Shown: positions 53,446 to 61,465, counted from the stretch's first letter. The stretch: 64,000 nucleotides of DNA from Arthrobacter sp. 18067 (GCF_902706295.1 NZ_CACSJJ010000018.1:1-64000); one strand, 5' to 3'. Notes: generated by a model not told the origin, from the sequence alone. Made by a program: numbers and translations.

Positions 53446-53479
53446 CAGAGGCCGGAATCCATGTGGATTCCGGCCTCTG
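53446..53479. terminator. Terminator of the GAF-LytTR regulator gene
   Basis: A perfect 15-bp stem CAGAGGCCGGAATCC and complement with a 4-base loop, six bases past the regulator's stop on the minus strand. Confidence 0.85.
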
Positions 53480-53485
53480 GCGTTT

Positions 53486-54892
53486 TCAGATGCTCAATGC
53501 GCGACGCACCATGGGAGCGTTCCGCCGGGACACGGGAACCATGGTGTTTGCGGGATCGTCCATGATCAGAACCAGTTCGCCTTTGTCCCTCCGCTCAACC
53601 TCCCGGATGCGACTGACGTTGACGAGGTACTGGCGGTGGACCCGCAGGAAACTGCCGGTGTCCATCAGGTCCTTTTCGAGTTTATCCAGGCCGGAGAAGG
53701 CAGACCGCAGCTTGCCTTCATTGGTGAGAAGCCACACTTCGCTGCCTTCCGATTCGGCAACAGTGACCTCGGAGGTCCCCAGCAGCACCATGAGGTTTTC
53801 TTCCCGGAGGGCGACTATCCGCCGGGACGACGGCCTCAGTAAGACCCCGCCTGCTTCTGCCTGGGGGAACTGTTCCCCAGCGAAGGCACCGAACGAAATG
53901 AGGTGTCCAATCAGAGTGCCATGGAGGAAAATGGGGCGGATTCCGATCGAGGATGGTTCGTCAGCGAGGGGAGTGAAGATTTGGGTGGAGCCTGTCCATC
54001 CCGGGTCGGTGGTGGCCCGTTTGGTGGCGTGTCGGGCGGCGTGGATGAGTGCGGGGAGCTGTGGCGTCCAACGCACAGCCGGATCAACCGCTGGCGTGTT
54101 GCCAGGCACTCCCAGGATGACACTCGAAGCGTCGTCCGCAATAACCACAGCACCCGATGTATCGACGGCAACGAGCGGCTCCTTCGATCGACCCCGGGCG
54201 TGGGCGTAGGCGGCAAGCATTTCGCTGCCGCTGTCCCGGGCATGCCGGCGAAGACTGTTCTGTGTATGGGTGGCAGCGCTCTCCAGCCATTTCCGCGCCG
54301 GCATCGGCAGGTCACCGCGCCAACATGAGATGTTGAGGATGGCAAGTGGCTCCCTGCTCACCACATCCCGTACGGCGATACCCGCGCAGGACCATTCGTG
54401 GAAGGCCTGGCACCAGTGTTCCGTTTGACGGATCATCACCGCTCGCCGGGCTTCCAGCGCGGTGCCCATGCTGTTCGTACCTACAGCCCCCTCCGACCAG
54501 CAGAACCATGGCGCAAGGCCGCCTGCGGTGGCGACCGAACGGGTGTTCTTGTCTCCCCAAGCCGTCAGGATTCTGCCGCTGGCATCGGCAATGGTCACGA
54601 CGCCGCCCGCGTTCGCCACCTCGTGGGTCATGGCAGCGGCACAAAAGCCAAGCTCCGTGAAGACGACGTCCTGGTCTACCGAGTGCGCCACCTGGGAGAC
54701 GGCTGCATCAGGTACCTCGGACAGAAACGGGTCAATCTTGTACTGGTCCCGGGAGCGTTGCCAGGAAATGGCTACTTCCGGCCGTACGCCCCTGATATCG
54801 TCCTCGCCCTGGATGAAGCGTTTCCAGGCATCGTAGACCTCGGAGCTGGTGGAGTCTCGGGATAGAGGCGTGGTCCGCTGGTCAGCTGGCAT
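53486..54892 (-). CDS. AcoR-like GAF sensor fused to a LytTR DNA-binding domain
   Basis: A 468-residue regulator. Residues about 30-330 follow the sensor part of AcoR/sigma-54-activator proteins: 'GVRPEVAISWQRSRD', a GAF domain with 'GAVGTNSMGTALEARRAVMI', and a second sensor region. The usual AAA+ and Fis domains are missing. The C-terminal 100 residues are a LytTR domain ('LLTNEGKLRSAFSGLDKLEKDL', 'FLRVHRQYLVNVSRI', 'RRDKGELVLIMDD'), which binds direct repeats. AcoR-type sensors respond to acetoin and alcohol or aldehyde metabolites, so control of the divergent PQQ alcohol-oxidation operon is an attractive inference. Confidence 0.82.
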   Translation of the reverse strand: MPADQRTTPLSRDSTSSEVYDAWKRFIQGEDDIRGVRPEVAISWQRSRDQYKIDPFLSEVPDAAVSQVAHSVDQDVVFTELGFCAAAMTHEVANAGGVVTIADASGRILTAWGDKNTRSVATAGGLAPWFCWSEGAVGTNSMGTALEARRAVMIRQTEHWCQAFHEWSCAGIAVRDVVSREPLAILNISCWRGDLPMPARKWLESAATHTQNSLRRHARDSGSEMLAAYAHARGRSKEPLVAVDTSGAVVIADDASSVILGVPGNTPAVDPAVRWTPQLPALIHAARHATKRATTDPGWTGSTQIFTPLADEPSSIGIRPIFLHGTLIGHLISFGAFAGEQFPQAEAGGVLLRPSSRRIVALREENLMVLLGTSEVTVAESEGSEVWLLTNEGKLRSAFSGLDKLEKDLMDTGSFLRVHRQYLVNVSRIREVERRDKGELVLIMDDPANTMVPVSRRNAPMVRRALSI

Positions 54893-55389
54893 GCGGGTCC
54901 ACTTTCGCGCTGGTCATTATCGGGCTCCTTGGACGTCGCTGTTGAAGGAGAAGCACAAGACAGGTGGAACTTCCGCCCGGTACCGAAAGTCCTGCGCCTC
55001 ACCACTGCGGAGGCAGCCCATCCTTCCGATATGTGAGCGGCCTCACTATCCTTAGTGGTTGTCCATGGGAAATCCTGACGCGGACTACCGTAAATGTGTC
55101 CCGGTTCCAGCGCGTGGGTCCTTATGGCCGGCTGAGGGACTTGCGGCGCGCTGGAACGATTTGCATCTACTGCAGCGGGGATCCGTTCCCAGCTGGAGGA
55201 GCAGCCAGTCTGTGGTGTGGGAGTCATCGCCCTGCACTCGATGCCCACACAGCGCACAGCTCTTTTCCGTGGCGGACGGCAATGGCTGCAGGTAAGCGTG
55301 CGCCGCTATCATCCGGTGGAGGATTGAGAGCATGATGCCTGCGTTCCGCCGGGTTCCGGTACCGTCGTCCTGTGGCTTTCCCGCCCTCA
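54893..55389. other. Intergenic region between the regulator and katG
   Basis: About 500 bases downstream of katG and upstream of the regulator (both minus strand). Only one small open frame with a cysteine pattern (55085-55333) looks possible. A short inverted repeat CACTA-TCCT-TAGTG lies at 55044-55057. Other open frames overlap in conflicting directions and have no ribosome sites. Confidence 0.4.
55085..55333 (-). CDS. Possible small zinc-ribbon-like protein
   Basis: An 82-codon frame, 56 bases after katG on the same strand. Its product would contain two Cys pairs in a C-x2-C ... C-x2-C pattern ('CALCGHR' and 'CSRCKSF', 23 residues apart), as in zinc ribbons. There is no good ribosome site and no family match that I recognise, and overlapping frames on the other strand exist. 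Low certainty that it is expressed. Confidence 0.35.
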   Translation of the reverse strand: MLSILHRMIAAHAYLQPLPSATEKSCALCGHRVQGDDSHTTDWLLLQLGTDPRCSRCKSFQRAASPSAGHKDPRAGTGTHLR

Positions 55390-57624
55390 TCAGCGGCCGA
55401 ACAGATCGAGACACGTCACTTTGTGCCACACGGATAAGAAGTCGCTGACGAATTTCCCTTCCGAGTGCAGGCCCGCGTAAACCTCCGACAATGCGCGGAG
55501 TTCGGAGTTGTTTGCGAAGATCAAGTCCGTGCGGCCTGCAACCCACTTGAGCTCGCCGCTGTGCCGGTCGCGCCCCTCGTAGTCGGCCTCGGTCGCGCTG
55601 TCATCCACCCTCGGTTCCCATACGGTCCCCATGTCGAGCAGATTGACGAAGAAGTCGTTGGTCAGTTCGCCCGGCGTCGAGGTGAGTACGCCCAACGGTG
55701 ATTGGCCGTGGTTGGCGCCGAGTACGCGCATCCCTCCCAGCAGCACAGTCATCTCCGGGGCGCTCAGAGTCAGTTGGCCTGCCCGCTCGATGAGGAGGAC
55801 TTCCGACGGCGGCATGTTGCCTTCGCGCCGATAGCTGCGGAATCCATCCGCGCTCGGTTCCAGCACGGCAAAATGTCCGGGATCGGTCCATTCCTGCGTA
55901 GCATCAGTGCGTCCAGGGCAAAACGGGACCTCGACGTCGTGTCCGGCGCGTGCCGCAGCCAATTCCACTGCTGCGCAGCCACCAAGAACAATCAGGTCGG
56001 CACAGGAGATTTCCTTGTTGCCGCGCTGCGAGTCGTTGAACTCCTGGCGGATCTGCTCAAGAGCCTCAAGGACTGCACCCAGCGCTTCAGGCTCGTTGAC
56101 CTCCCAGCTGCGCTGCGGCTCGAGGCGAATGCGGGCGCCATTCGCCCCACCGCGCTTGTCGCTGTTCCGGAACGTTGAAGCCGATGCCCAGGCCGTGCTG
56201 ACCAGTTGTCCTACCGTCAGGCCCGCTTCGAGCAATCGGCTCTTCAGTTTGGCGATGTCGACGGCATCGACGAGTTCGTGCCCTACCTCAGGAAGCGGGT
56301 CCTGCCAGATCATGGGTTCAGTTGGCACGAGTGGCCCCAGGTAGCGCTGGCGCGGGCCCATATCGATGTGGGTGAGCTTAAACCAGGCCCGGGCGAAGGC
56401 AGCGGCGAAGAGGTCCGGATCCACCAGGAATCGCCGCGCAATCTCTTCATACGCTGGATCCTCGCGCAATGCGAGGTCCGTGGTGAGCACAGTGGGTACG
56501 TGCGACTTGGACGGGTCGTGGGCATCCGGGACGGTGCCTGCACCTTCACCATTGCTGGGGATCCACTGCCACAGCCCGGCGGGGCTGAGTGTCACCGCCC
56601 AGTCATAGCCGAACAGTACTTCCAGGAAGCTGTTGTCCCACTGGGTTGGGGTAGGGGTCCAGATTCCTTCGAGCCCGCTGGTAGTGGTGTCGCCTTTGTT
56701 GCCCGTACCGAAGCGGCTAGCCCAGCCCAAGCCTTGGCTTTCAGGCGGAGCGGCATCGGGCTCAGGCCCAAGGCTGGAGCCAGGATCGGCCGCTCCGTGC
56801 GTCTTGCCGAAAGTATGCCCGCCGGCAATGAGCGCTACGGTCTCCTCGTCGTCCAAGCCCATGCGACGGGATGTCTGGCGGATATCGCGTGCGGCACCGA
56901 GAGGATCTGGAACGGTCGCCGGACCCTGCGGGTCGACGTAAACCAGTCCCATTTCGCTGGCCGCCAGGGGCTCGTGGAGTTCCCGGATGCCGCTGTGCCG
57001 TTCGTCGGCGAGCCACCTGTCCTCCGGCCCCCAGTACGTCTGGTCCGCGACCCAGACTTCTTCGCGGCCACCGCCAAAACCGAGGGTGGCGAAACCCATG
57101 GTCTCCAAGGCACGGTTACCTGCGAATATCATCAGATCAGCCCAGGAGATCTTTTGGCCATACTTTCTTTTCACAGGCCACAGGAGCCGGCGCGCTTTAT
57201 CCAGGTTGCGGTTATCAGGCCAACCATTCAAGGGCGCGAAGCGCTGCATTCCCGCGCCTGCTCCACCCCTCCCGTCACCAACGCGGTAGGTTCCGGCGCT
57301 GTGCCAAGCCATACGCAACATCAATGGGCCGTAATGTCCGAAGTCGGCGGGCCACCAGTCCTGGGATGTCGTCAATACCTGGTCCACGTCCCGTGCCAGC
57401 GCTCCGAGGTCCAAAGAGAGAAATTCCTGGGCGTAATCGAAGTCCGCACCCAGTGGACTGCTACCCCGGCCCGGACGAGCCAAGACGCTGAGGTCGAGGC
57501 TTCGCGGCAAACCGCCTTGCCCGTTCCCTCCGGTTAAGGGGCATTTCCGATGGTTGGGGGACCGGCGCGCTTCAACGGTCTGGTTGTACGTCCGGTCGAC
57601 GTGGGCGTCAGGGTTTCCGGCCAT
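55390..57624 (-). CDS. katG: Catalase-peroxidase KatG
   Basis: A 744-residue haem enzyme that removes hydrogen peroxide and has peroxidase activity. The active site aligns exactly with Mycobacterium tuberculosis numbering: R104, W107, H108 in 'RMAWHSAGTYR', Y229, M255 (the Trp-Tyr-Met adduct) and proximal H270 in 'GGHTFGKTHG'. The C-terminal haem-less repeat is present. AAGGAG lies five bases before the ATG. No furA gene is next to it. It sits back to back with the PQQ alcohol-dehydrogenase operon, so it may protect against peroxide formed when reduced PQQ reacts with oxygen; that is inference. Confidence 0.96.
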   Translation of the reverse strand: MAGNPDAHVDRTYNQTVEARRSPNHRKCPLTGGNGQGGLPRSLDLSVLARPGRGSSPLGADFDYAQEFLSLDLGALARDVDQVLTTSQDWWPADFGHYGPLMLRMAWHSAGTYRVGDGRGGAGAGMQRFAPLNGWPDNRNLDKARRLLWPVKRKYGQKISWADLMIFAGNRALETMGFATLGFGGGREEVWVADQTYWGPEDRWLADERHSGIRELHEPLAASEMGLVYVDPQGPATVPDPLGAARDIRQTSRRMGLDDEETVALIAGGHTFGKTHGAADPGSSLGPEPDAAPPESQGLGWASRFGTGNKGDTTTSGLEGIWTPTPTQWDNSFLEVLFGYDWAVTLSPAGLWQWIPSNGEGAGTVPDAHDPSKSHVPTVLTTDLALREDPAYEEIARRFLVDPDLFAAAFARAWFKLTHIDMGPRQRYLGPLVPTEPMIWQDPLPEVGHELVDAVDIAKLKSRLLEAGLTVGQLVSTAWASASTFRNSDKRGGANGARIRLEPQRSWEVNEPEALGAVLEALEQIRQEFNDSQRGNKEISCADLIVLGGCAAVELAAARAGHDVEVPFCPGRTDATQEWTDPGHFAVLEPSADGFRSYRREGNMPPSEVLLIERAGQLTLSAPEMTVLLGGMRVLGANHGQSPLGVLTSTPGELTNDFFVNLLDMGTVWEPRVDDSATEADYEGRDRHSGELKWVAGRTDLIFANNSELRALSEVYAGLHSEGKFVSDFLSVWHKVTCLDLFGR

Positions 57625-58171
57625 GGATACTCCTTCAGGCGAGTTTCAAGGGACCCAGAGTGTATTTTGGGCGTCCGATGAGGTATATGAAGCGCCGCGA
57701 CAGGCGGCTTCATTGTTGTCCGCCTACACCGGCCAATTGGGAAATAACCGTATGCCCGGTCAAACCGCTCGGCCAGACACTGCCGCTCTGTTCCCGCGAA
57801 CCACCGCTTAGCCGCCTCCATCCACCGTTCAGCCAGCATCGACTGCTTCCGGCCGCAGCGATGGATGACGGGGAAACGACGGAGGAAACCCAACGCCATC
57901 CTCGGGGTGAGACACCAGCAAACACCGGGTGGTCATCTGGCTTTGAGGCTTGGACGGGTGCTGGATTTGGCGGCGAGCGGTGGCTTTTGGTGTGCCCAAC
58001 GGCAGGTTCCGCGGGTGCAGCGGTGGTCTCTGGCCGCGTGGTTTCGGTCGGCATACGGTTGACTCCCAGTTGGCTCGGATGAGCGAGCGAGCTCTGGAGC
58101 GGACTGTGAATATGCCCGCAGTGCCGGAGGTTCGCGTTCAACGGTTGTGATTCACGAGGAGGTGATGTCTG
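57625..58171. other. Divergent regulatory region between katG and the PQQ operon
   Basis: A 547-base stretch. An imperfect inverted repeat (ATGAAGCGCCGC ... GCGGCTTCAT) at 57687-57713 lies 63 bases before katG and could be a peroxide-regulator site or leader hairpin. The right part contains only a possible 23-codon frame (58079-58150). Larger open frames in both strands overlap one another and have no ribosome sites, so they are not called. The promoter of the PQQ operon must be here. Confidence 0.5.
58079..58150 (+). CDS. Possible PqqA-like micro-ORF, lacking the cross-linked residues
   Basis: ATG to TGA encodes 23 residues ending 'NMPAVPEVRVQRL'. This resembles the conserved part of PqqA in this locus ('EAPTLAEIRVSAE'): Pro, Glu, Arg and Val coincide and other positions are conservative. 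The Glu and Tyr that become PQQ are missing because the frame ends early. No strong ribosome site. It could be a decayed duplicate of pqqA or chance. Confidence 0.25.
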   Translation: MSERALERTVNMPAVPEVRVQRL

Positions 58172-58648
58172 GTGACGATTGCTGAAGAACAAATTACTGA
58201 AGAGCGGTCAGAGATGCTGGCCAGACTTGGTTTGGACGGGCAGAACAAAGCGTCCATGGGTCGGGTGTTGGCCACCGGTTCCATCGCAGAAGCGACGGAG
58301 CGTGCTGACGGCACTATGGAGGCGACCATCCGGATCAAGGAAGACGAGGTCTGCTGGGAGCCGGCCATCCTGGTCCTGCCGCATGGCGGTGATCTCGAGC
58401 TGACGGTCATCAATGATGACAAGAACACCCATGCCTGCCTGCTGCCGAGTAATGGCGACCAAAAGTTCCTGTGGCTGGTGAACCATTCGAGGGGCCGGGC
58501 GACAGTGCGGCTGGATGGCCCGGGCTACTACTGGTACAGCTCGCCGGGAGGCAACGACGAAGGGCGAGGTCTCACAGCCGCGATCGTCGTGCAGGGAGAA
58601 GTACCCCCCGAAGCCCGCCTGGATCGCCCCAGCCAACCCCGCCCCTAG
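58172..58648 (+). CDS. Cupredoxin-like PQQ-associated protein without canonical copper ligands
   Basis: A 158-residue protein, GTG start with AGGAGG nine bases upstream. The C-terminal two thirds look like a cupredoxin beta-sandwich ('GGDLELTVINDDKNTHACLL', 'GPGYYWYSSPGGNDEGRGL'). In a blue copper protein the segment after 'YYWY' would hold Cys-x-x-His-x4-Met; here Ser, Asn and Arg stand in those places, and only one His (in 'NTHAC') remains. No signal peptide is visible. It is 13 bases before the PQQ dehydrogenase. I recall a mycobacterial PQQ-associated family of this type (named after MSMEG_3727), but could not check it. Possible electron-transfer, metal-delivery or assembly role. Confidence 0.7.
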   Translation: MTIAEEQITEERSEMLARLGLDGQNKASMGRVLATGSIAEATERADGTMEATIRIKEDEVCWEPAILVLPHGGDLELTVINDDKNTHACLLPSNGDQKFLWLVNHSRGRATVRLDGPGYYWYSSPGGNDEGRGLTAAIVVQGEVPPEARLDRPSQPRP

Positions 58649-58661
58649 AAAGGACTGAACG

Positions 58662-60347
58662 ATGACTGTTGAATATGTGGACGCCGGCGAGGCTGTCAAC
58701 CACAGTGCGTTGAGCAGCATGCCGGGGATCGCGCCCGCGGTGACAAACGGCATCGATTACGAACGCCTCTTGAACGCGCGTTCGGAATCGCAGAACTGGC
58801 TGACCTACTACGGTGCTTATGACGGACAGCGCTACAGCTTGCTGGACCAGATCAATACAGGGAATGTGAGCAAGCTCAGCCCTGCCTGGATCTTCCAAGC
58901 CGGGCAGTCCGGTCAGATGGCCGCTACGTCGACCTACGCGTTCGAGGCCTGCCCACTGGTCGTCGATGGCGTCATGTACGTCACCGGCTGGGACGGGTCG
59001 TTCTGGGCTCTTGACGCGGTGACGGGCAAGGAGCTCTGGCGCTACAAGCATGCGGTGCCATTCGATGTTTCGCTCTGTTGCAGCAATGTCAACCGAGGCT
59101 GTGCAGTGGCTAACGGGAAGGTCTTTTTTGTGACTCCGAACGCCCAGTTGCTGGCGTTGGACGCAACCAACGGTGACGTGGTGTGGCAGAAGACCATCGG
59201 AGACGTGCGCGCCGGTGAGAGTGCCTCGATTGCTCCGACGGTCATCAAGGACACGCTCATCACCGGCAGCGCCGGCGGAGAATTCGGCGTCCGAGGCCAC
59301 ATCGATTGCTGGGACCTGGAAACCGGCGAGCAGCGCTGGCGGACGTATACGGTGCCCAAGCCCGGCGAACCTGGCTCGGAGACCTGGCCCGCTGACGGCG
59401 AGGCCTGGCAGCGCGGTGGTGGGAACCACTGGGTTACAGGAACTTATGACCCGGAGCTGAACCTCTACTACGCAGGCACCGGCAACCCGGCTCCGGACTT
59501 CGATGGCGGGGTCCGCGAGGGTGACAACCTCTACACCGACAGTGTCGTCGCCATGGATGTCGACACTGGCGAAATCAAGTGGCACTACCAGTTCACTCCG
59601 CACGACCTGTGGGATTACGACTCCACGATGGAGATGACTCTGTTCGAACGCGACGGCAAAAAATTGCTGGGCCATTTCGACAAGAACGGCTATTTCTTCG
59701 TCCTGGACCGGACCAACGGCGAGCTGCAGCACGTAACTCCCTTTGTGGACCGGATCGACTGGGGTGTCATCACCCGGGATGGAAAAGTAACGCCGCGGAA
59801 ATACCCCGACAAAGAAGGCGAACCGGTCCACTTCTACCCGGGACCGGCCGGCGCGAAGGAATGGACACACGCTGCCTACAGCCAGAAGACAGAGCTGTTT
59901 TATGTGCCAGTGGCCGACGTCGGTGCTACCGCGACCCGTCGGCGGCGGGAGTTCAAGGAAGGCATCCCGTACTGGGGCGCTGGTGTTCAAGTGGACATCG
60001 ACGACATGGCTGGATCGGTCAGTGCGTTCGACACCTACGGTGAAGAGAAATGGCGCTGGCGCATCGATTACCCCATGGCCGCGTCTGTGCTGGCCACGGC
60101 GGGGGACCTGGTGTTCGCCGGCACCCCGACCGGTGAGTTCGTAGCGCTTGACGCCCGCACGGGTGAAAAACTCTGGGAATTCCAATGCGGCAGCGGCCAC
60201 CACAGCAGCTGCTCGACCTACAGCGTGGACGGCAAGCAGTTCGTCGTGGTCCCTGTCGGCTGGGGTGGATGGCTCGAAGGCATCGTTCCCGGACTCCTCG
60301 GCCAAGGCCATGGCAGTGCTGTGATCGCGTTCGCGCTGCCCGACTGA
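58662..60347 (+). CDS. PQQ-dependent alcohol dehydrogenase with lanthanide-type Asp-Tyr-Asp motif
   Basis: A 561-residue beta-propeller quinoprotein that oxidises primary alcohols. Family features: repeated 'ALDAxTGKELW'-type propeller motifs, the vicinal disulfide Cys139-Cys140 in 'SLCCSNVNRG', metal ligands E207 ('GGEFGV') and N275 ('GTGNPAPD'), and the catalytic D318 in 'HDLWDYDST'. The second Asp two residues later (D320) is the residue that marks lanthanide-dependent enzymes such as XoxF and PedH; calcium enzymes have Ala or Ser there. No signal peptide or transmembrane segment is visible and no cytochrome c domain or gene is near. AAAGGA precedes the ATG. Substrate range unknown. Confidence 0.9.
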   Translation: MTVEYVDAGEAVNHSALSSMPGIAPAVTNGIDYERLLNARSESQNWLTYYGAYDGQRYSLLDQINTGNVSKLSPAWIFQAGQSGQMAATSTYAFEACPLVVDGVMYVTGWDGSFWALDAVTGKELWRYKHAVPFDVSLCCSNVNRGCAVANGKVFFVTPNAQLLALDATNGDVVWQKTIGDVRAGESASIAPTVIKDTLITGSAGGEFGVRGHIDCWDLETGEQRWRTYTVPKPGEPGSETWPADGEAWQRGGGNHWVTGTYDPELNLYYAGTGNPAPDFDGGVREGDNLYTDSVVAMDVDTGEIKWHYQFTPHDLWDYDSTMEMTLFERDGKKLLGHFDKNGYFFVLDRTNGELQHVTPFVDRIDWGVITRDGKVTPRKYPDKEGEPVHFYPGPAGAKEWTHAAYSQKTELFYVPVADVGATATRRRREFKEGIPYWGAGVQVDIDDMAGSVSAFDTYGEEKWRWRIDYPMAASVLATAGDLVFAGTPTGEFVALDARTGEKLWEFQCGSGHHSSCSTYSVDGKQFVVVPVGWGGWLEGIVPGLLGQGHGSAVIAFALPD

Positions 60348-60390
60348 ATCCTGCCCTGCCAACCCATCCATAGACGAAAGGAGAAGGAAC

Positions 60391-60486
60391 ATGACTGTTG
60401 AAAACAAGATGAAGAGCTGGGAAGCTCCCACACTCGCGGAAATCCGCGTGTCCGCAGAAGTAACCGCCTACGTAGCCACCAAGTAA
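60391..60486 (+). CDS. pqqA: PQQ precursor peptide PqqA
   Basis: A 31-residue ribosomal peptide that supplies the Glu and Tyr from which PQQ is made. The conserved pattern is intact: 'WEAPTLAEIRVSAEVTAY' with Glu-x3-Tyr (E23 and Y27) near the C-terminus. A strong ribosome site (AAAGGAGAAGGA) ends just before the ATG. PqqD binds the peptide and presents it to PqqE, which joins the Glu and Tyr. It is followed by a perfect hairpin before pqqB, which may raise its level relative to the enzymes. Confidence 0.97.
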   Translation: MTVENKMKSWEAPTLAEIRVSAEVTAYVATK

Positions 60487-60492
60487 GCGGAG

Positions 60493-60535
60493 CCGGTGGG
60501 GTGCAGGGGTCTGACCGGCCCCTGCACCCCACCGG
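60493..60535 (+). terminator. 17-bp perfect hairpin between pqqA and pqqB (attenuator or RNA-stability element)
   Basis: CCGGTGGGGTGCAGGGG pairs perfectly with 60519-60535 across a 9-base loop, starting six bases after the pqqA stop. No U run follows, so it is more likely an attenuator or a barrier that protects the pqqA mRNA 3' end than a full intrinsic terminator. Confidence 0.7.
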
Positions 60536-60562
60536 TGCTGCAACGAAAAGAGCGTGATAGTC

Positions 60563-61456
60563 ATGTGGGTAAGGGTCCTGGGGTCAGCAGCCGGAGGAGG
60601 GTTTCCGCAATGGAACTGTTCCTGCCCGCAATGCCGTGCGGCACGGACTGGAAGCCGCCACTGCCTCCCGCGCACTCAATCCTCCATCGCAGTGAGCGCG
60701 GATAAACAGGAGTGGTTCCTGATAAACGCCTCGCCGGACACCCAATCACACATTGGGTCCCTTCCCGGTTTGCATACCGGGGACGGCAGTGCACTTCGGC
60801 CTCGTGCCGTGCTCCTCACTGATGCCGAACTTGACCATACCGTCGGTCTGCTCCTTCTGCGGGAAGGGCGAGGACTTGAGGTGCACGCCACGGCGTCGAT
60901 GTACCAGACGCTCACCACCGGAACAGGCCTGCTGCGGACGCTCGAATCATACTGTCCAGTCCAATGGGTGCCCGTAGTCCCCGGCAGCGATGTGGCTCTC
61001 GGCCAGAGTTTGTCTTATTCCGCGTTCGATGTCCCCACCACCAAGCGGATGCGCTTCGCAGGGGCCGCCGCGGAGGGGCGCGTGGTGGGCTACAGGGTTA
61101 CAGACACCACTACTGGCAGGAGTTTGGTCTACCTGCCGTGTGTGCAGGAGCTGACGTCCGACATCCTTGGGGAATTGTCTGGATCCGCCGTCTTGTTAGT
61201 GGACGGCACATTCTGGCGTGACGACGAAATGCCCAGTCTTGGCCTGTCTACCAGGACCTCGCGTGACATGGGCCATGTACCCATCCATGGGCCGGGGGGC
61301 AGCCTCGGGCTGCTGGCGCCGCTGTCGGTTGATCGCAAGATCTACATCCATATCAACAACACCAATCCGATCTTGCTCCACGACTCCATGGAGCGTCGGT
61401 GCCTGGACCGCCATGGCATGGAAGTCGCCGTGGACGGGATGGAACTAGAGATTTAA
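60563..61456 (+). CDS. pqqB: PqqB, metallo-beta-lactamase-fold oxygenase of PQQ synthesis
   Basis: A 297-residue protein with the diagnostic N-terminus 'VLGSAAGGGFPQWNCSCPQC' containing the C19-C21-C24 zinc motif, then 'LTDAELDHTVGLLLLRE' (Asp-His metal site of the beta-lactamase fold). PqqB hydroxylates the cross-linked Glu-Tyr intermediate. The ATG at 60563 aligns best with known PqqB starts; a GTG at 60554 in frame is nearer to an A/G-rich ribosome site. It is separated from pqqA by the hairpin. Confidence 0.95.
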   Translation: MWVRVLGSAAGGGFPQWNCSCPQCRAARTGSRHCLPRTQSSIAVSADKQEWFLINASPDTQSHIGSLPGLHTGDGSALRPRAVLLTDAELDHTVGLLLLREGRGLEVHATASMYQTLTTGTGLLRTLESYCPVQWVPVVPGSDVALGQSLSYSAFDVPTTKRMRFAGAAAEGRVVGYRVTDTTTGRSLVYLPCVQELTSDILGELSGSAVLLVDGTFWRDDEMPSLGLSTRTSRDMGHVPIHGPGGSLGLLAPLSVDRKIYIHINNTNPILLHDSMERRCLDRHGMEVAVDGMELEI

Positions 61457-61465
61457 GGAGCAAAG

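Noticed and set aside
56206..57537. 443-residue plus-strand frame opposite katG
   Set aside because: Antisense shadow; KatG active-site residues align fully on the minus strand.
57660..58082. Larger open frames in the katG-PQQ divergent region as genes
   Set aside because: Frames on both strands overlap, have no ribosome sites, and their products are low-complexity Pro/Arg/Ser sequences.
58572..60431. 619-residue minus-strand frame opposite the PQQ dehydrogenase
   Set aside because: Antisense shadow; the propeller motifs and catalytic residues are on the plus strand.
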